From Panagrolaimus kolymaensis (Eukaryota; Nematoda; Chromadorea; Rhabditida; Panagrolaimidae), in assembly GCA_028622995.1 (NCBI GenBank), contig JAJQJQ010000049.1:1736001-1800000 (forward strand): 64,000 bases of DNA. Direction: 5' to 3'. Position numbers and translations under genes: made by a program. The notes beneath the pieces are model-generated. The model was not told the DNA's origin. It was given only the letters and a program-made list of their open reading frames with translations, and ran no database searches. Below, piece by piece: positions 11,092 to 24,611 of the stretch (positions are counted from its first letter, which is position 1; each line of letters opens with the position of its first letter).

Positions 11092-14000
11092 TATTTTTTT
11101 TCCTCAGCGTTTTTATTTTGGCGACCAACAGTTTATAAAGAAGTGATGAAACTTATTTACCAAAAACTCTCTTGCATTTTTTTTGTTTTGCATTACATAG
11201 GTCATTTGTTACCTCTAAAGGGAATAAATTTTAAATTATTATTTTTTTCTCTATAATTCTTACCAAGAATATCCCTGAAAAAAAAAACATACAAATAAAA
11301 GAAAAAATGCTTCTTAAATCAATAAAAAAAAGATTTTTACTGCCATTCAAATGTTTTGTTTTTGTTTTTCTACAAAAAATTAATAATTATTTACTATTTA
11401 TAGTCGTAGTCAGTCCATGGCTTTGACCTTTCTTGCAAAAAAAAAGAATGTCCAAACCACTTTTTTTCAATTTTTACTTTTTACCTTTCTATTGTTCAAA
11501 ATAAAAATTTGTGAGAGACAAAAACATCAAAAAAACATATATATATTTATACTCCCAAAAATAATAATAATGGCATACTCATTTTTTTCTTTTTTATTGT
11601 TGTCTTTTATTGGCACGATTCAAAACCATTCAAAAAACCAACAACAAAAAAATATATAAAAGTAAAAAAAGACTTTTGTGTTTAAAAAAAACTTTTATTT
11701 TTGCGATCCCAAAAAAAAAAAGAAAAATTCCGAGATATAATTACTGGTCGGAGGAGAGAATAAAAAAATTATTGATGATGGAGGAAGAAAATAACAGCAC
11801 ATTCAAAAACATACAGAAAAGCTTTTTTTTATTTCATTCAAGCGGCGACATGCGAGGATTTTTTGAGCATTGAGCGAGGGAGCATCAGCGAGCGTTGATG
11901 CGACACGCGTACGTACGTTCATACGAGGTCATCATCATCATCATCTCATCTCATCCATGATTGGAGGCGACGGTGAAAAAATAATAAAAACATTGCCCTT
12001 TTTTCTACTCTATTTTTTTGTTAGTATATTTCATCAATAAAAAGTAATAATAATATGACAATGAGTTAAGTTCAGAAAATAAAAATTGATTTGTTTATTC
12101 TTTCATTTTTTTAATTTTACTTTGTAAAGTAAAATGTTTTAATTTCTTATCTTTAATTCTATGAAAGTAAACATAGAAATACGGTAGACTGTCATTTTAA
12201 GACTAAAAAAACTAAATTTGCATGTTTTAAAAAAATTTTGTCTCAACTTTTTGTGTGTTTTTTTCTGTCAAATCTTTTTCAACTTTTTGACTTCATTTTC
12301 TTTTCATTTTTTTTCAAAATTATTTCCAAATTTTTTGTCTTATGGCCATGACCTAAACTTTGGTAATAATTTGTGTTAATTATTATTTAAATAAACCAAA
12401 TTTAGAATATCTTAAAGAAAAATTAATGATGTTCCGCTTCTTTAAAGGAATAAGTTTTTTTTAAAAGATTCTACAGGTTTTGGAAATCTTTACGTACCCA
12501 GAAAACTTGGTTTTGACAACTTTGTTTTTATTTAGCCGAATTTATTAAAAAAATAGACACAATTTTTTATAATGAATCAATTCATTTTCCACACTAATAT
12601 TTATTTTTCTTATTCAATCTTTTCGTTGCAATGTAATCATTTCTTTTTTCATGATACAAAAAAATATTATTAATTACCATTATTCTCATCTTCTTTTTTT
12701 TTATTTATTTCTTTTTTTGTTGCTTATTTACAAGTGGAAAAAAAATGAATGCCCAGAGAGTACTTTGAAAGAGCAATTTGGAACACGCAAAATTTTTTAT
12801 TATTATCGTTCTTCTCTTATTTTTTTAACTTTTTAACGTTTGCATAAAAAAGAAGAAAAGTCATTCAGATATTCTTCTTCACCTATAGCAACAAAAAATC
12901 CATGGAAAAAGGAGTAAAAAAAGACGATGATGAGAATTAGAGAGATGCGTCACCACTACCATCATCATCACCACGATCGCCGCAGCCGCAGTGGATAATT
13001 ACCATCGTCGTTGTCGTGGTTCTTCATGAACGTTAAAGCACTTTTTGCAAGGATGAAGTAGTTGTTTTTAGCCACGATTGCCGCAAAATAATTTTTTCTT
13101 CATCATCTTTTTTTTGCATAAAAAAAGTATCTTCTCCAAGCCAAAAAAAAAAGATACAGATTGGATAAATATATATGCATTTCTATATTCTAAACTTGTT
13201 TGGTTGAGTACTTACCTCTCTGAAATAAAATATGGCGTTAGTCTTTATTACACCTGTTTTACTTTCCTTTTATAAATTTTTGACTTCATTTTTGACAAAA
13301 AATAATGAGGCCTTTGATGGATGTTGTTGGAGCTATTTAGTGGGGTTTATGTTTTATAAAATTACTAAATCGGTTATATTTTGGTTGTCAACTTTCTTAT
13401 TACATATAAAAAATAAAATAAAATGGAATAATTAAAGCCAGAAAAAAATGCGTATGATAATGTTTGATCTGGAAATAAATTCCCTGAAATTCGTTTTGGA
13501 TTTTTTGTTTTGTGACCAGTCTACCATAGTTTTATACAAATTTTTAGCACAAATTATGTTTTCCCTTTAAAAGGATCTGTTTTTAAAAAAATCTTTAGTA
13601 ACAAATTCTGATCAAGACTTTAAATTTTTTTCTAATTATCTTGACCGTACAGTATTTTTGAATAAAGCTTCTTTTTTTTTTCTTGGTCTTTTTTTAAATT
13701 CCATCTTCTTGACCCAAATATTTCCTTTTTAGTTTTTAAGGCGGATATTACTTTTTTATTTTCATTGTGTAATCCAACATTTTTAAATCCACAAAATTGT
13801 CGTTTTTTTGTTGTTGTTAAATAGTCTCTTTAATGATTTTGACTTTTGTAAAATAAATAATAAAGAGTTTTAATTTTATTTTCTGTCGTCACAAATAAAA
13901 AAAATTGTCGTCGTCGGATATCTGAAAACTCTTCCATTTTCGCCGTCACTTGAGTCAATTTTTTTTTCAATCCATTCCATTTTTTGAAAGGAAAGCTTTT

Positions 14001-15714
14001 CTTCTCTTTATTTTATTTTCTACCGATGGTCACTTCTTTTTTGAACGTCATAATATTTTTGTGCTCCAATGATTTTTTTCTTTCTTTTCAAAGGGAAAAG
14101 AGAGGAGGTCATTTATTTATAATATTTCCGGTTTTTTTGTTTTGTTTTGGAAAATGGAAAAACTGAAAAAATGAGTTTTTCTCATTACTCCGTTTATAAA
14201 CAAACCTGTAGGATTTTGGTAGATTTCCTCTACCCATCTCTTCCTATTATTATCCTCTCTTTTTACTTCCATGTTTCATGGCATCATAATAATAATAACT
14301 CATATGTTTTTCGAAGAGGATGGATAAAAAAGAAAAAAGTGATTATGTTTGGATGTGGGTTTTACAAAAAGTTACAAAAATATCAAAAAAATCTGACTGG
14401 TTTTGTGACGGTTAAAATAGGCATTTCTTTTTTTGAACTAATTTTTTGGAAGCAAAGAAACGGTTATAAATTTTTTAAAATTAAGCAGTTCCATTTATTC
14501 AAAAATAAAGTTAGTTTCGGAATTTTTGGTTCAACTTTTTTTTATTAAATTCTCATGTTTTTTTCTTAGTATTTTTATTTAATTTTTGTTTAGAAATCCA
14601 AAAGATAAAAATTTTAGTCTTTGGAAGGATCCATTATGAAAAGTATAAATCACATTCATTATTTAGTTTTTGTCCATAAAATAATTATATTTTATAGAAA
14701 TTTTAAATTTCACAAAAATTTAGTCTATTTAAAGTATTTATTTTTTTAACATGGTTTTGTCACCTTTTTTTAATATTGACCATTGCTGAAATTATTATTC
14801 TTCAATCTTTTATTTTTTTTTATCGCATGAATGGTTTGTAACCCAACAACGATGTACCGCCGCCACCAACCGATCCATTGAAAAGATTTTCTCCGGAAAG
14901 CAGCTTATCGATGTTTCGTTGTTCAGAAACATATTTTTTTTCTTCAACCATCAAACCATCGATTTTGAAGGATTTTTAAAATGTTTCTTCGCGAAGTGTG
15001 TTCGAAGACAAAACCGAAGTAAAAATTGACAACAAAAAAATGCGATTAGCTTTTTTAGTTTTCGTTGTGCTTCGAAAAAAAAAATGGTGTTAAAACCTTA
15101 TTGGTTTTTTATGCTTCTTTTTGATCCGTTTATACGTGTTTTTTTGCATCAAAAAATGAAGCTTTTTTCTCATTTTTTTTCTTTGTATGTCAAAATTTGA
15201 AAATCAGTTGCTTCTTTTCTTTTCTTTTTTATACCTTTGACCATTTATTTCCATTTTTGCTTTTGTGTTTTGTTTTTAATTTTCAACGAAGCCAAAAAAA
15301 GACGACAGATTTTTGACAGCTTTTTTATTCCCTCTCTCTTTTTTTGCCTTCAATTTTTCCAACTCATAAGAAAAATGAGATCGAAGAGAGTTCATCAGCT
15401 TCTTTATGGCTGCTTCGTTCGCATCATTGTTTGTTATTATTCCCCGCACACAATTGCTTAATTTTTTTATTATTATTTTTAAAAACTGTCAAAAAAATTT
15501 TCTGACTTTTAAATAAAAACTTTTTAAAATTTTCTTTTGTTTTAAATTTTTCTTTTGTATTTGCGTGACTTTTTTATTAATCGACGTTTTGTACTTTTGA
15601 AAATTAAGAACTTTTAGATTCTGCAACGAATTTACCGTAGTTATGAGATGACCACCTATTTAACTTTGAAATATTTTATATTATTGAAATTTATTTTAAA
15701 CATTAAATTTTAAA
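11092..15714. other. Intergenic, no supported gene
   Basis: Poly-T/poly-A rich. Two short islands of more balanced composition (about 11850-11965 and 12900-13030) contain ATC/CATCAT runs and GCCGCAGCCGCAG. They could be regulatory, but nothing specific can be named. Open frames are Phe/Lys-rich and unspliced. Confidence 0.55.
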
Positions 15715-18700
15715 ATGTTAACAAGGAAATTAGTATTTGGCATATTGCCTTTGTTATTGTTTATTTTTGTTTCGGGAATTTTTAGTCAATCATCATCTTT
15801 ATCGCCTTCGGTTTCACGAAAAGTTAATGGTTAGTTTTTATTTTGAAGCCTTCAAACGAAAAATCTTTTTTTCTAAAATTCATGAATATTTTCTATTTAA
15901 ATAAAATAATTTTAGTTATTCCTCGATGTGGCAGCCAATTAATTACCATAGAAATTCAATTTTCGTCAAGCCATGTTTCAAATGGAAAATTCACAGATTG
16001 GATTATGGTTGGAGATTCCGATCGCCCGGAATGTCGATTAAGAGGTAATGGAGAATTACAATATGTTGTGGAAATAGCAGTATTTAATGATCCATGTGAA
16101 ACAAAAATGATTAGCCCTGGAGTATTTCAAAATACCATTCGAATTGCTCAAATCCCTGCAATTGTTTTACAAGATGATTTTAATTTTACTGTTAAATGCA
16201 TTTATGGGTTACCCGAAGTTCAAGAGCATCAACAAATGAAAACTGTTAATCCCACTTTTGATATCGCTGGGAAGTAAGTGCAAGAGGGCATTAATTTTTT
16301 ATTTGACTAATTTTTCTAATTTTTGATTTATTTAAAAATAACTTTGCAAATTTTGGGTTTATTAAAAATTTTCTCTATCTTTGAAAACAATAAATCTTGT
16401 CAAATTTTCCCACAAAATTTTCTTTAAATTTTTATTTCTAAATTCTGATATTTAATTTTACATTTTTTTCAAGATTTTTAACATTAGCTTCTCTTTTTTA
16501 GTGTCCTCCCAGATGGTTCAATTTTTGGAAGTAAAGAAGAAAATATCGACTCCGGGTTTGCAGGTGTTTCACCAGCTTCAAGTTCTTCATTATTTCCTTC
16601 TGGCCATATCCGTTCCACTTCTAGCAACAGCAATCATTTACCCGAAGATTTTTTAACCACGGATCAATTAAATTCTCAACATATTTTGGAAACATTAAAT
16701 ACACAAAATGAAAATTCTAATTCCATTTTTGGTTCCTCCGTCGATAATCCATTTATTCCACCAAAAACTTCTAAAAATTCTAACAATAACAACAACGGCG
16801 GCGATGACGATGGAGAAGATTTAAATCGGCAACAAAAAAATAATAATAATATTCAAACAAATTTTGATAATCTTCAAGAAAATTCTGATACCAAAAATAA
16901 AGCTGATGCTGCTTTTTCGACGTCAAATAATGGAAGTTTATTAGCTGCTTTATTAATTGCTTTTATAGTCCTTGCAGTTATGATTATGCTTGTGGTATTA
17001 TTTTTGTGTTTAAAAAATCGGTATTTTGATGATTCTGAAAGTAAAGAAGGAAATACAAGTGGAACTGAAACCACTTTGTCACCAGGTAAGCAAATTTTTT
17101 GAGAAAAAATTCAGCTGAAATCATAAATAAAAAGTCCCCGAATTTGTTTCGAATTTGCGTTTTTAAAACACCCTTTATTTTTTTTTTGCGAAAAATAAAT
17201 AATTAAGTCTTTTTTTTCGAAATATTTAAAAAATAGTAACATGGATTCTCGCCATGAAATTCGTTTTTTCCTTTATTTTAATTAAATACTTTACAAACCG
17301 TTTTTAAAATCATACATTCCAAGGATTTTCAGCCGCGCGAAAAAAATTAACTAAAAAGCTAGTGTTAACAGATCTTTTTATTCTCATTTATATATATTTT
17401 TCTTCATAATTTTTTAGGACTCAAAACAACATCGGATAAAGATGAACCATGGTGGAATAAAAAGCCCCAAGTTGGTGCAACATATTTACTTCCTGCTGAA
17501 TATCGAGTAAATCGGACTCCATCAGGAATTTCATATGATGGCCCTCGAACTCATACCTCATATACTTCGGGTGGAAGTGGAGATGAAGTGGATCGACATT
17601 CAGTTAGGGCAATCGATTGCCCTCCTGAAGCAATAAATAGTTATCGACGACAATCTCAAATTCGTGAGGCATTTCGAAATCGTTCAACTCCAACGGGTTC
17701 AAGTGGAAATTCAAATAATATTAATAATAACAATAACAATAGCAACAATGTTCATCAAAATTTTGCCCATCGTAATGATGGCGGTGGCGGTAGTCCCATG
17801 GAAGAGGATGCATTTGATGAAGATGAAAATACTTTGAGGACTACCCAAAGTTATGCACAATGGAGGGAAAGAATGCTAAGGTAATGAAAATGGTTTTCCA
17901 TTTTATAGGTTTAAATATAAAACAATTTTCGATTTGAGGATATAAAATTTATTTTTGATTGTTGGGAATCAAAGCGTATCCATTTTTCTTCCCTTTTGAA
18001 AGCCAAAAATATAATTATTTTTTTTCAGAGGTGAAATGGCAATAAATTCTGAACCCAAAATTACTGGTGGAGGAGATATTCAAGCTCGATGTCTCACTCC
18101 CGTTCGATCCATAACAGAAATATATCGATCCGCGGAAACTCATTTACAAAAACTCATGACTGATGGAGGAAATCATCAACATCCCCATCATGATGGTGTT
18201 GGTGGAAGAGATGTGGAAGAAGGTACATAATTTAGACTGTTGTTGGATTAATAAAAATAGAAAAATTGAATGGCTTTTTTCTTTAGGAAATTATTCTCTT
18301 CCCCGTCAAAATCTTGAAGAAAGTTTGGAGGGTTCTGCGCTGGAAAAATTAACTAAATGTGTTGATAAAATTCGAGGATTTGGTTCAAGGAAATTAACTG
18401 AACAAGAAATTTGTAAGATTTTTAAATATTTCTTAGAAAGCAAAGGTTGCTGTAAATATTTAATAAAAGTTTCCTTTCGAGACCAAATTTTTTCAATTTT
18501 TTGTGTAATTTTTGATACAAACAATTTTTAAATTCTAAAATTCTTAATTAAATTTCTAAATTTTAGCGAGATGGAGACAATTAATAACTAATGACACACA
18601 TTTACAAAAAAATATTATGCAAGCTCGAACATTGGATGAATTGAAAGCGATGTGTGAACATCCTGATTATAGATTATATTTTACTCGAACTAAATGGTCT

Positions 18701-19017
18701 CACATTATGCAATGTGTGGCAGAAGTGTTATTTAACTCAAAGTTTGCAAGTCCAGCTGGAAGTTTTGCAATGAGAACTAATCCTCGAGATTCAACTTATT
18801 CTTCCAAACAGGTATCTTTGCAGGGCTTTGGAGAGAAATTTGAATATTTTATGTCTCAAAGCGAACGCTTAATTTTAAAAAAAATTGAGCTTTTTTTATG
18901 AATTTGAGAAACTACAGTCCTTTATTTTTTTAGGATAATGACGATAATAATCCAAATGGCTCCATGCTAAATGTTTATGTTGGAAATATGTCTTCTAATC
19001 CTGGATGGAATCTTTAG
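15715..19017 (+). CDS. Single-pass membrane protein with extracellular ZP-N-like domain
   Basis: Eight exons (15715-15829, 15916-16273, 16502-17085, 17418-17880, 18029-18222, 18287-18412, 18567-18811, 18934-19017) join in phase to about 722 residues. Residues 1-24 are a signal peptide. Residues ~42-135 look like the N-terminal half of a zona pellucida domain: IPRCGS, then [26 protein letters not shown] and [11 protein letters not shown], in the order and cysteine spacing of nematode ZP proteins. A long Ser/Asn-rich stalk leads to one transmembrane helix near residues 304-328. The cytoplasmic tail is long (~390 residues), with Asn/Gly repeats and a conserved-looking C-terminal block ([20 protein letters not shown]). 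ZP proteins polymerise at the apical matrix; the long tail suggests linkage to the cell interior (inference). The C-terminal half of a ZP domain was not recognised. Confidence 0.75.
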
Positions 19018-19243
19018 CGTATTAATCTACAAAAAATTTATACTCAAATCAATCAAATTAATACATCTTTTAAGAAAAAATTGAAGATTTTTATTTACGT
19101 ATTCTAATTTTTTATTTTTTGCAGTTTTTAACAATTTTTTTATTTTTTAAAGTTATTTATTTTTTGTCCAATTTTTTAAATTTTTTATTATTAAAAATAA
19201 AATAAAAAATATCTTTTTTTGTTTATGCAAATATTATTATTTT

Positions 19244-22200
19244 TTACATGTGAAATTTAACTTTTTTATTATTTTCTTGGTCATGGACTTCGTGGTGGTC
19301 GTGGTTTTGGTTATTGACTTTTCCATTTTCTTCTGGTGGAGGAGGAATAGCACCGGATACTTCCCAAGCGCATTTTTCTTTTAAAGCATTTCGATATTTA
19401 GCCCTTTCAGATTCTTTATACCAAACCGAACCATCATAAAGTGCGGCGGGTTTACCTATGGCTTGAGCGATGAGAAGTTGAATTCGACTTGCAAATTCAT
19501 CGGATGTTTCATTTTCCTTTTTTCTTTGTGGATCCAAATAATAAATGTCATACACAGCTGCCCAAGAAGTTAATAATCGAATTAAATAATGATAAAATAA
19601 AGGTTCACTCCAAAATGAATCACCAAATCGAGCATCTTGTCTAAAAATTGGAATTTAATATTTAACTATTTTTCTTAAGTTTTTTAATGCAAAAAATAGG
19701 CGGAAAATTTTGGGGAAAATTTAAAAAAGATTTGTTAAATGGAATTTTGGAATTTAGATTTAAAGGTTTATTTATTACCTGATAGCAATAGGATATATAG
19801 TTACATCATCAGTAAATACAGCTTTACGAAATTGTAATACTCGAGTATTATTTGTACAATATCCTTCAGGAAATATGAGGACAGGGCCAGCCCGCTAAAA
19901 AATAAATTGCAACTTTAAAAAAATGTAAACATTATTTTTATAAGTATCTGAACGAGAATTGGAAGTTTTTTAATATTTAATTTTTTTTGTGGAAAAATCA
20001 ATTTAAAAAATTATTTATTTTATTTTATTTGGAATGAATAATCTTTATTTGGCTTTTATCGTTTTTGATAGTCTCCTTGCGAAATTTTTGAAAACATGAA
20101 AATAATTCCCGCTTTCATGGCAAAATCAGAGTAAAGAAATTTTAATTTTATAAACTCAAATAAAAAAAGAATGAAATTATTTTTTTCATATTTCAAATTT
20201 TTTATAAAAAATGCTATCTTTCTTACCTTTCCTTCATCCATAATATTTTCAATAAATTCTTTACGATCATTAAGTTTTGATCGATCAAACCAAATGGAAG
20301 GGCATAAACGTTCCACCAATCTTTCAATCGCCCAAATAATACCCGTATGTTTTTGTCCGGTTACAGTGTAAAGATATTCACGATTTGGATTAACATTGGC
20401 AGAAATAATTTGAATATCATTGGGTGATAAATGATTAGAAACTGCGATGCCCGGTTGTTTGGGACATTTATCTTCATTATGAAATCTTGCAATAACTCCG
20501 GTACCAGCACAAAATAATCGACAATAAATTACAGCGATCCAAGTTTTACGTTTTTTTGGCAAAGGTCGAAATAAAACTACCATACACCAAAATGCAGCAA
20601 ACCCAAATGATGAAATCAAAAGAAGCAGCCGAAGGGGAAACAAGAAAAATGCTCGAAAGCCATAAGTTAAAACATAAAATAAAATGTGTCGGATATCATT
20701 TTTTAATTGTCTCATTATTGGCAAAGTTAATTCAAATTCCACATAGGCTGGGGAGAAGGAAAATAAGCCACTGACATCGTCCTGAAAAAAAGTTAATATA
20801 AAAATAAATATTTTTCATTAATTAAAGTTTTATGACTTTTATTATTTAAGTTTTTGTTGCAAATTCAAATTTTAATTTTAAAATTTTCATGGTTGTCTAA
20901 TTTGTGGAAGAATAAAACAAAATGATCAAAAATTAAGAAGAATAAAAAAAACAAGTCTGAGTCAATCAGTCAGTCGTCTTCCATTCGATAAGTCAAAAGT
21001 CTGATTTTTTTAAAAATAAATAAACTCTAACGTTTAAAGAAAAAAAAGTAGGTTCATTAATATTTAAAAAAGAAAAATTTCATTTTTAATATTTCCAAAA
21101 AAGCTGTTGTTACAGAACGTCTCAACGCGAAGCAATTTTTTTCTTTCCTCTTTAACATCACATTTTCCATTTTTTAAAAAGCTTAATTTAAATATCAAAA
21201 GCTTTTTTAATTCCTATATTATTTTTTTCTTCTTCAGACGATCTTTGCTTACATATTATTTTTTTATCATTAAAAGAATGTCAAAATTAAAAAAAATAAA
21301 GCTGCTTTTACTTACATAGCAATTCAGTCAAAATAAAAAATAAAATTTTTTGCGGTATCAGCGGAAAAAAGCATGAACGAACAAAAACAAAAAAAAATTG
21401 ATCAAAGATTGTGAAACGAATTCAAAGTGCAAAATACAACGATGGACAAAGAAGACACTCTATTCCAAAAAAAAATTTGGAAGAGGGAAAAAAAGAGGAA
21501 GTGAAAAAATTTTGAGCGATCAATAACAAAGAAAAAATGCAACAAAGGAAGAAAAAAAAAATATAATACAAATAATATATATTTCTTTAAATGGAAAAAT
21601 ATTTATGGAAAATGTCTATAAAAAAAGTGACTCATTTGATGCGAAATAAAAAAATAAAATAATAAAATAAAGAGATGCACCAGAAAATGTTTCTTTTTTT
21701 AGTAAGAAAAATCCAATACTTTTTTGCTATGATTTTCAAAGAGTATGAAAAATCCTAGAAAGAAATTAGTGTGTCTAAAATAATTCTTTTCCCAACGGGT
21801 CTTAAAATTTTAGAAACAATGCCTTTGTCAATTTTGGTAAAAAATGAAATAAACCTCAAATAAATTATTGGCTGCCTGCCACACACTTCAATTATGCAAA
21901 CTTTTTCAACCAAAATTTCTTTCAAAAAATTTACATACCTGTACTATGGATTGTAATCCGCTTGAAACAAAATCATGAACTACATCAAAAATGGATAAAG
22001 CATTTTCTTTATTTATATCAAATTGAAATTGCATATCTGATGCAGATACAGAGGATTGAGATCTAGCCAAAACACAAATGGCTTTATTTGTAATAATTGT
22101 AGGTTCCGAATCATTCCAAGGTATTCCATTTACACCATGTTTTTTATCGGTATAATGATATTTTGCAAAAATTTGTTGAATATATAATACAGCTTGAAGA

Positions 22201-22319
22201 TATCGATGCGGTAAAGAACCCCATGAAAATCCCAAAAGAATTACAATAAATGTTGCCAAAAATACAATAAATAAAGTTGAAATATAACCCAATATTAATG
22301 TGAATAAAATACCTAACAT
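19244..22319 (-). CDS. Glycerol-3-phosphate acyltransferase, GPAT3/4 type
   Basis: Four exons (22319-21939, 20781-20227, 19894-19779, 19640-19244) give about 482 residues, matching the length of animal GPAT3/GPAT4 and nematode ACL-4/ACL-5. The enzyme moves a fatty acyl group from acyl-CoA to glycerol-3-phosphate in the ER, the first step of glycerolipid synthesis. The HX4D catalytic motif reads NHLSPND, where family members usually have NHTSPID. The glycerol-phosphate-binding motif is FPEGYC. Downstream family signatures include FGDSFW and LLTSWAAVYDIYY. Hydrophobic segments are at residues ~3-30 and in exon 2 before the HX4D motif, as expected for this membrane enzyme. The ATG at 22319 (MLGILF) is the first ATG of the frame and follows a TTATTTATAG acceptor-like site. 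The tail is His/Asp/Glu-rich. It faces the ZP membrane gene tail to tail, 226 bp apart. Confidence 0.93.
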
Positions 22320-22337
22320 TTTTTTATTCGTGGCAGA

Positions 22338-22347
22338 ACTATAAATA
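22338..22347 (-). promoter_or_regulatory. Possible trans-splice acceptor of the acyltransferase gene
   Basis: The minus strand reads TTATTTATAG about 19 bases before the first ATG of the acyltransferase. The match to the nematode acceptor consensus and the position suggest spliced-leader addition; there is no direct evidence. Confidence 0.35.
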
Positions 22348-23873
22348 ATTAATAACTTTCGTGGCAGGAATGAAGAAAAATAAAAATTCTTTGTGTCGGC
22401 TGCCAAAAATAATAATAAAAAAACCTTTGAAAGAACCGAAAATAAATTATTTCAGCAAGTCGACGACGACGCAAAAAGAAAAAATAAATACTTGAACAAA
22501 AATAAAAATAAACTTTGACCAACTCCGCCTTTGATTTTATTTTCTTTCTTCCTATTTTATTTTTTTTGTTGATTTGGTTGCTTTGTTAAAAGTGTGAAAA
22601 TGAAAGGTGTTTGATAAAAAATTTGCAAGGGTTTACTTTCCACCAAGTTTTTTGGTTAAGGTGGCAACAAAACAAACTGAAATTTAATGTAGGCTGTAAA
22701 TTGATAAAGTTGCAACGCTTGCAAAAAGAAAATTGGGATTGGGGAATTCCATTTTTGAAAAATGTTATTGGCTCTCTGATTTTTTGACAATTATTAAAAA
22801 ACGCTTTAAATAATAATTCTTCTTGTCATATTTTTTTATAATTTTGTACTTAAATTATTTTGATTAAAAGAAAGTTTAAAAAGCTGCTAATTATTTTCTT
22901 TGATGAAAGAAAAAACTTTGTAATTTAATAAAGTTTCGGATTCCAAAAAAAATAAATTACAGAAAATAAATAGACTTACATCTAATTCAATAAAAAATAT
23001 TCAATCAACCAAAAAATAAATAAAAATACGTTCAAATTTTTTTTTATTTAAAATAAACAAACAAAAATCAAAGCTCCCACACTTTCCTCTCTTTTTTTTT
23101 TAATAGCACACAACCAAGAAACAAAAAAAATCAAAGCGTTTATTGTTTTTTTTTCTTCCTCTTTTTGTTTCCAAAGACTTCTTTTTTTACTATTCACTTT
23201 TTTTCCAACCACCACAAAAATAATGAAAAGAAAAAACACTAATAATATTTTTATGGGTTTTGGAGAGGTTTGTCTCAATTCAATCAATAAATAAAACTAA
23301 CACCCACTAAAAAAATAAATGAAAATTGCGGCCAGTGATGATGATAATGCCTAGATATATAGGTGGATGGATGCGGATGGTGGTGGTAATTTTCGTTGTT
23401 GTCTCTTCGTTCAATGACCTCCCCAAAACAATCTTTTTTTTTTGTCAGAAAAATAGGCGGAGTTTTGAGTGAGTGAGTTTTTTTTCGTTTTCTTCTCCCA
23501 CAAAAAAACTGATTGATTATTGTCTGCCATCATTTGTACATAAACGATAAACGCCCCTGTTCTTTCCTGTTATTATTTTTTTCTTTGCCAAATTAAAAAT
23601 AATTAGTGAAAGAAAAACTTTCAATGATTAAAATTAGAACTATTTTGGTTGGATTTAAAATTAAATTTTTTTGTGATTGATTATAAAAATTAATTTCAAC
23701 AACAACAAAAAAAGGTTAAAATGGAGTTATTTGAAAAGTTTCGACATTGTTGTTGCATTGAATGAAAATTGAAATTAGTTGTTCTTTGCTCAAAATGTGA
23801 CAGTTGTTGTCGCTGTTATTTGGAACATTTAAACAACAAAAGTTAAAAATAAAAATATCTTTGTGGTCACTAT

Positions 23874-24300
23874 TAGTGTTAAATTCCCGACCGAAAAGTC
23901 GGGAATTCCCGACTTCCCGACCGACTTTATCCCGACCGATTTCCCGACCGACAATAATTTTTATCCCGACTTTTCCCGACTTTCCCGACCGACTCAACTT
24001 TTATCCCGACAAATAAGCAAAAAATAAAAATTAAATATTAAAATCATGTTTTACTACCTTTATTTTAACCAAAAATCTTTCATTTATAGTTTTGATACGT
24101 TTAATAGCTTATTTATATACAGTTAAGCTATAGGGATTAATTTTTAAAAAAAATTTGTCACTTGCTTTATTTCCCGACTTCCCGACCGACAAAATTTTTA
24201 TCCCGACATTTTCCCGACTTTCCCGACCGTAGCAATTTCTATTCCGACAATTATACGAATTCCCGATTTTTTTGTCGGTCGGATCGGGAATTTAACACTA
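23874..24300. mobile_element. hAT-like MITE filled with TCCCGACCGAC repeats
   Basis: The terminal inverted repeats are TAGTGTTAAATTCCCGA and its reverse complement TCGGGAATTTAACACTA. Flanks are GTCACTAT (23866-23873) and GTCACTAA (24301-24308), a 7-of-8 target-site duplication. TIRs of YAGNG form with 8-bp duplications are diagnostic of hAT transposons. The 427-bp body carries no transposase. Both ends of the interior are arrays of CCCGAC/CCCGACTT/GACCGAC, all on the plus strand in the left part and inverted near each end, with an AT-rich centre. Confidence 0.88.
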
Positions 24301-24586
24301 GTCACTAATACTAAATGGCACCACAAAAGCAAATGTATTGATTTCTTTTCCATCTATTTTAATCGCAAAAAATGATAAAATAACACAACTTTTTAATTTG
24401 CTTATTATTTGTTTTAAGCCCTTCGAGGCAGTGTATTTCCGGGTTAAATTGTTTTTACTTTTTTCCAAAGATTTTAGTCTCCGAAGGCTAAATTAAAAAA
24501 TTGGTTATTGAAAACAAAAAACAATTTGGTCTCTTCTTTTTTTTTTGTGCGCAATTTTTTGCCTAAATTATTATTGTGTCCATCCG

Positions 24587-24611
24587 TAATAATAATAATA
24601 ATAATAATAAC
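24587..24611. repeat. AAT trinucleotide microsatellite
   Basis: About eight uninterrupted AAT units in intergenic DNA. Confidence 0.85.

Noticed and set aside
11417..11873. Lys/Phe-rich plus-strand frames
   Set aside because: Homopolymer-driven, no recognisable motif, no supporting splice or signal features.
23716..24016. Small Ser/Arg/Pro-rich frames on both strands
   Set aside because: They translate the CCCGAC repeats of the MITE.
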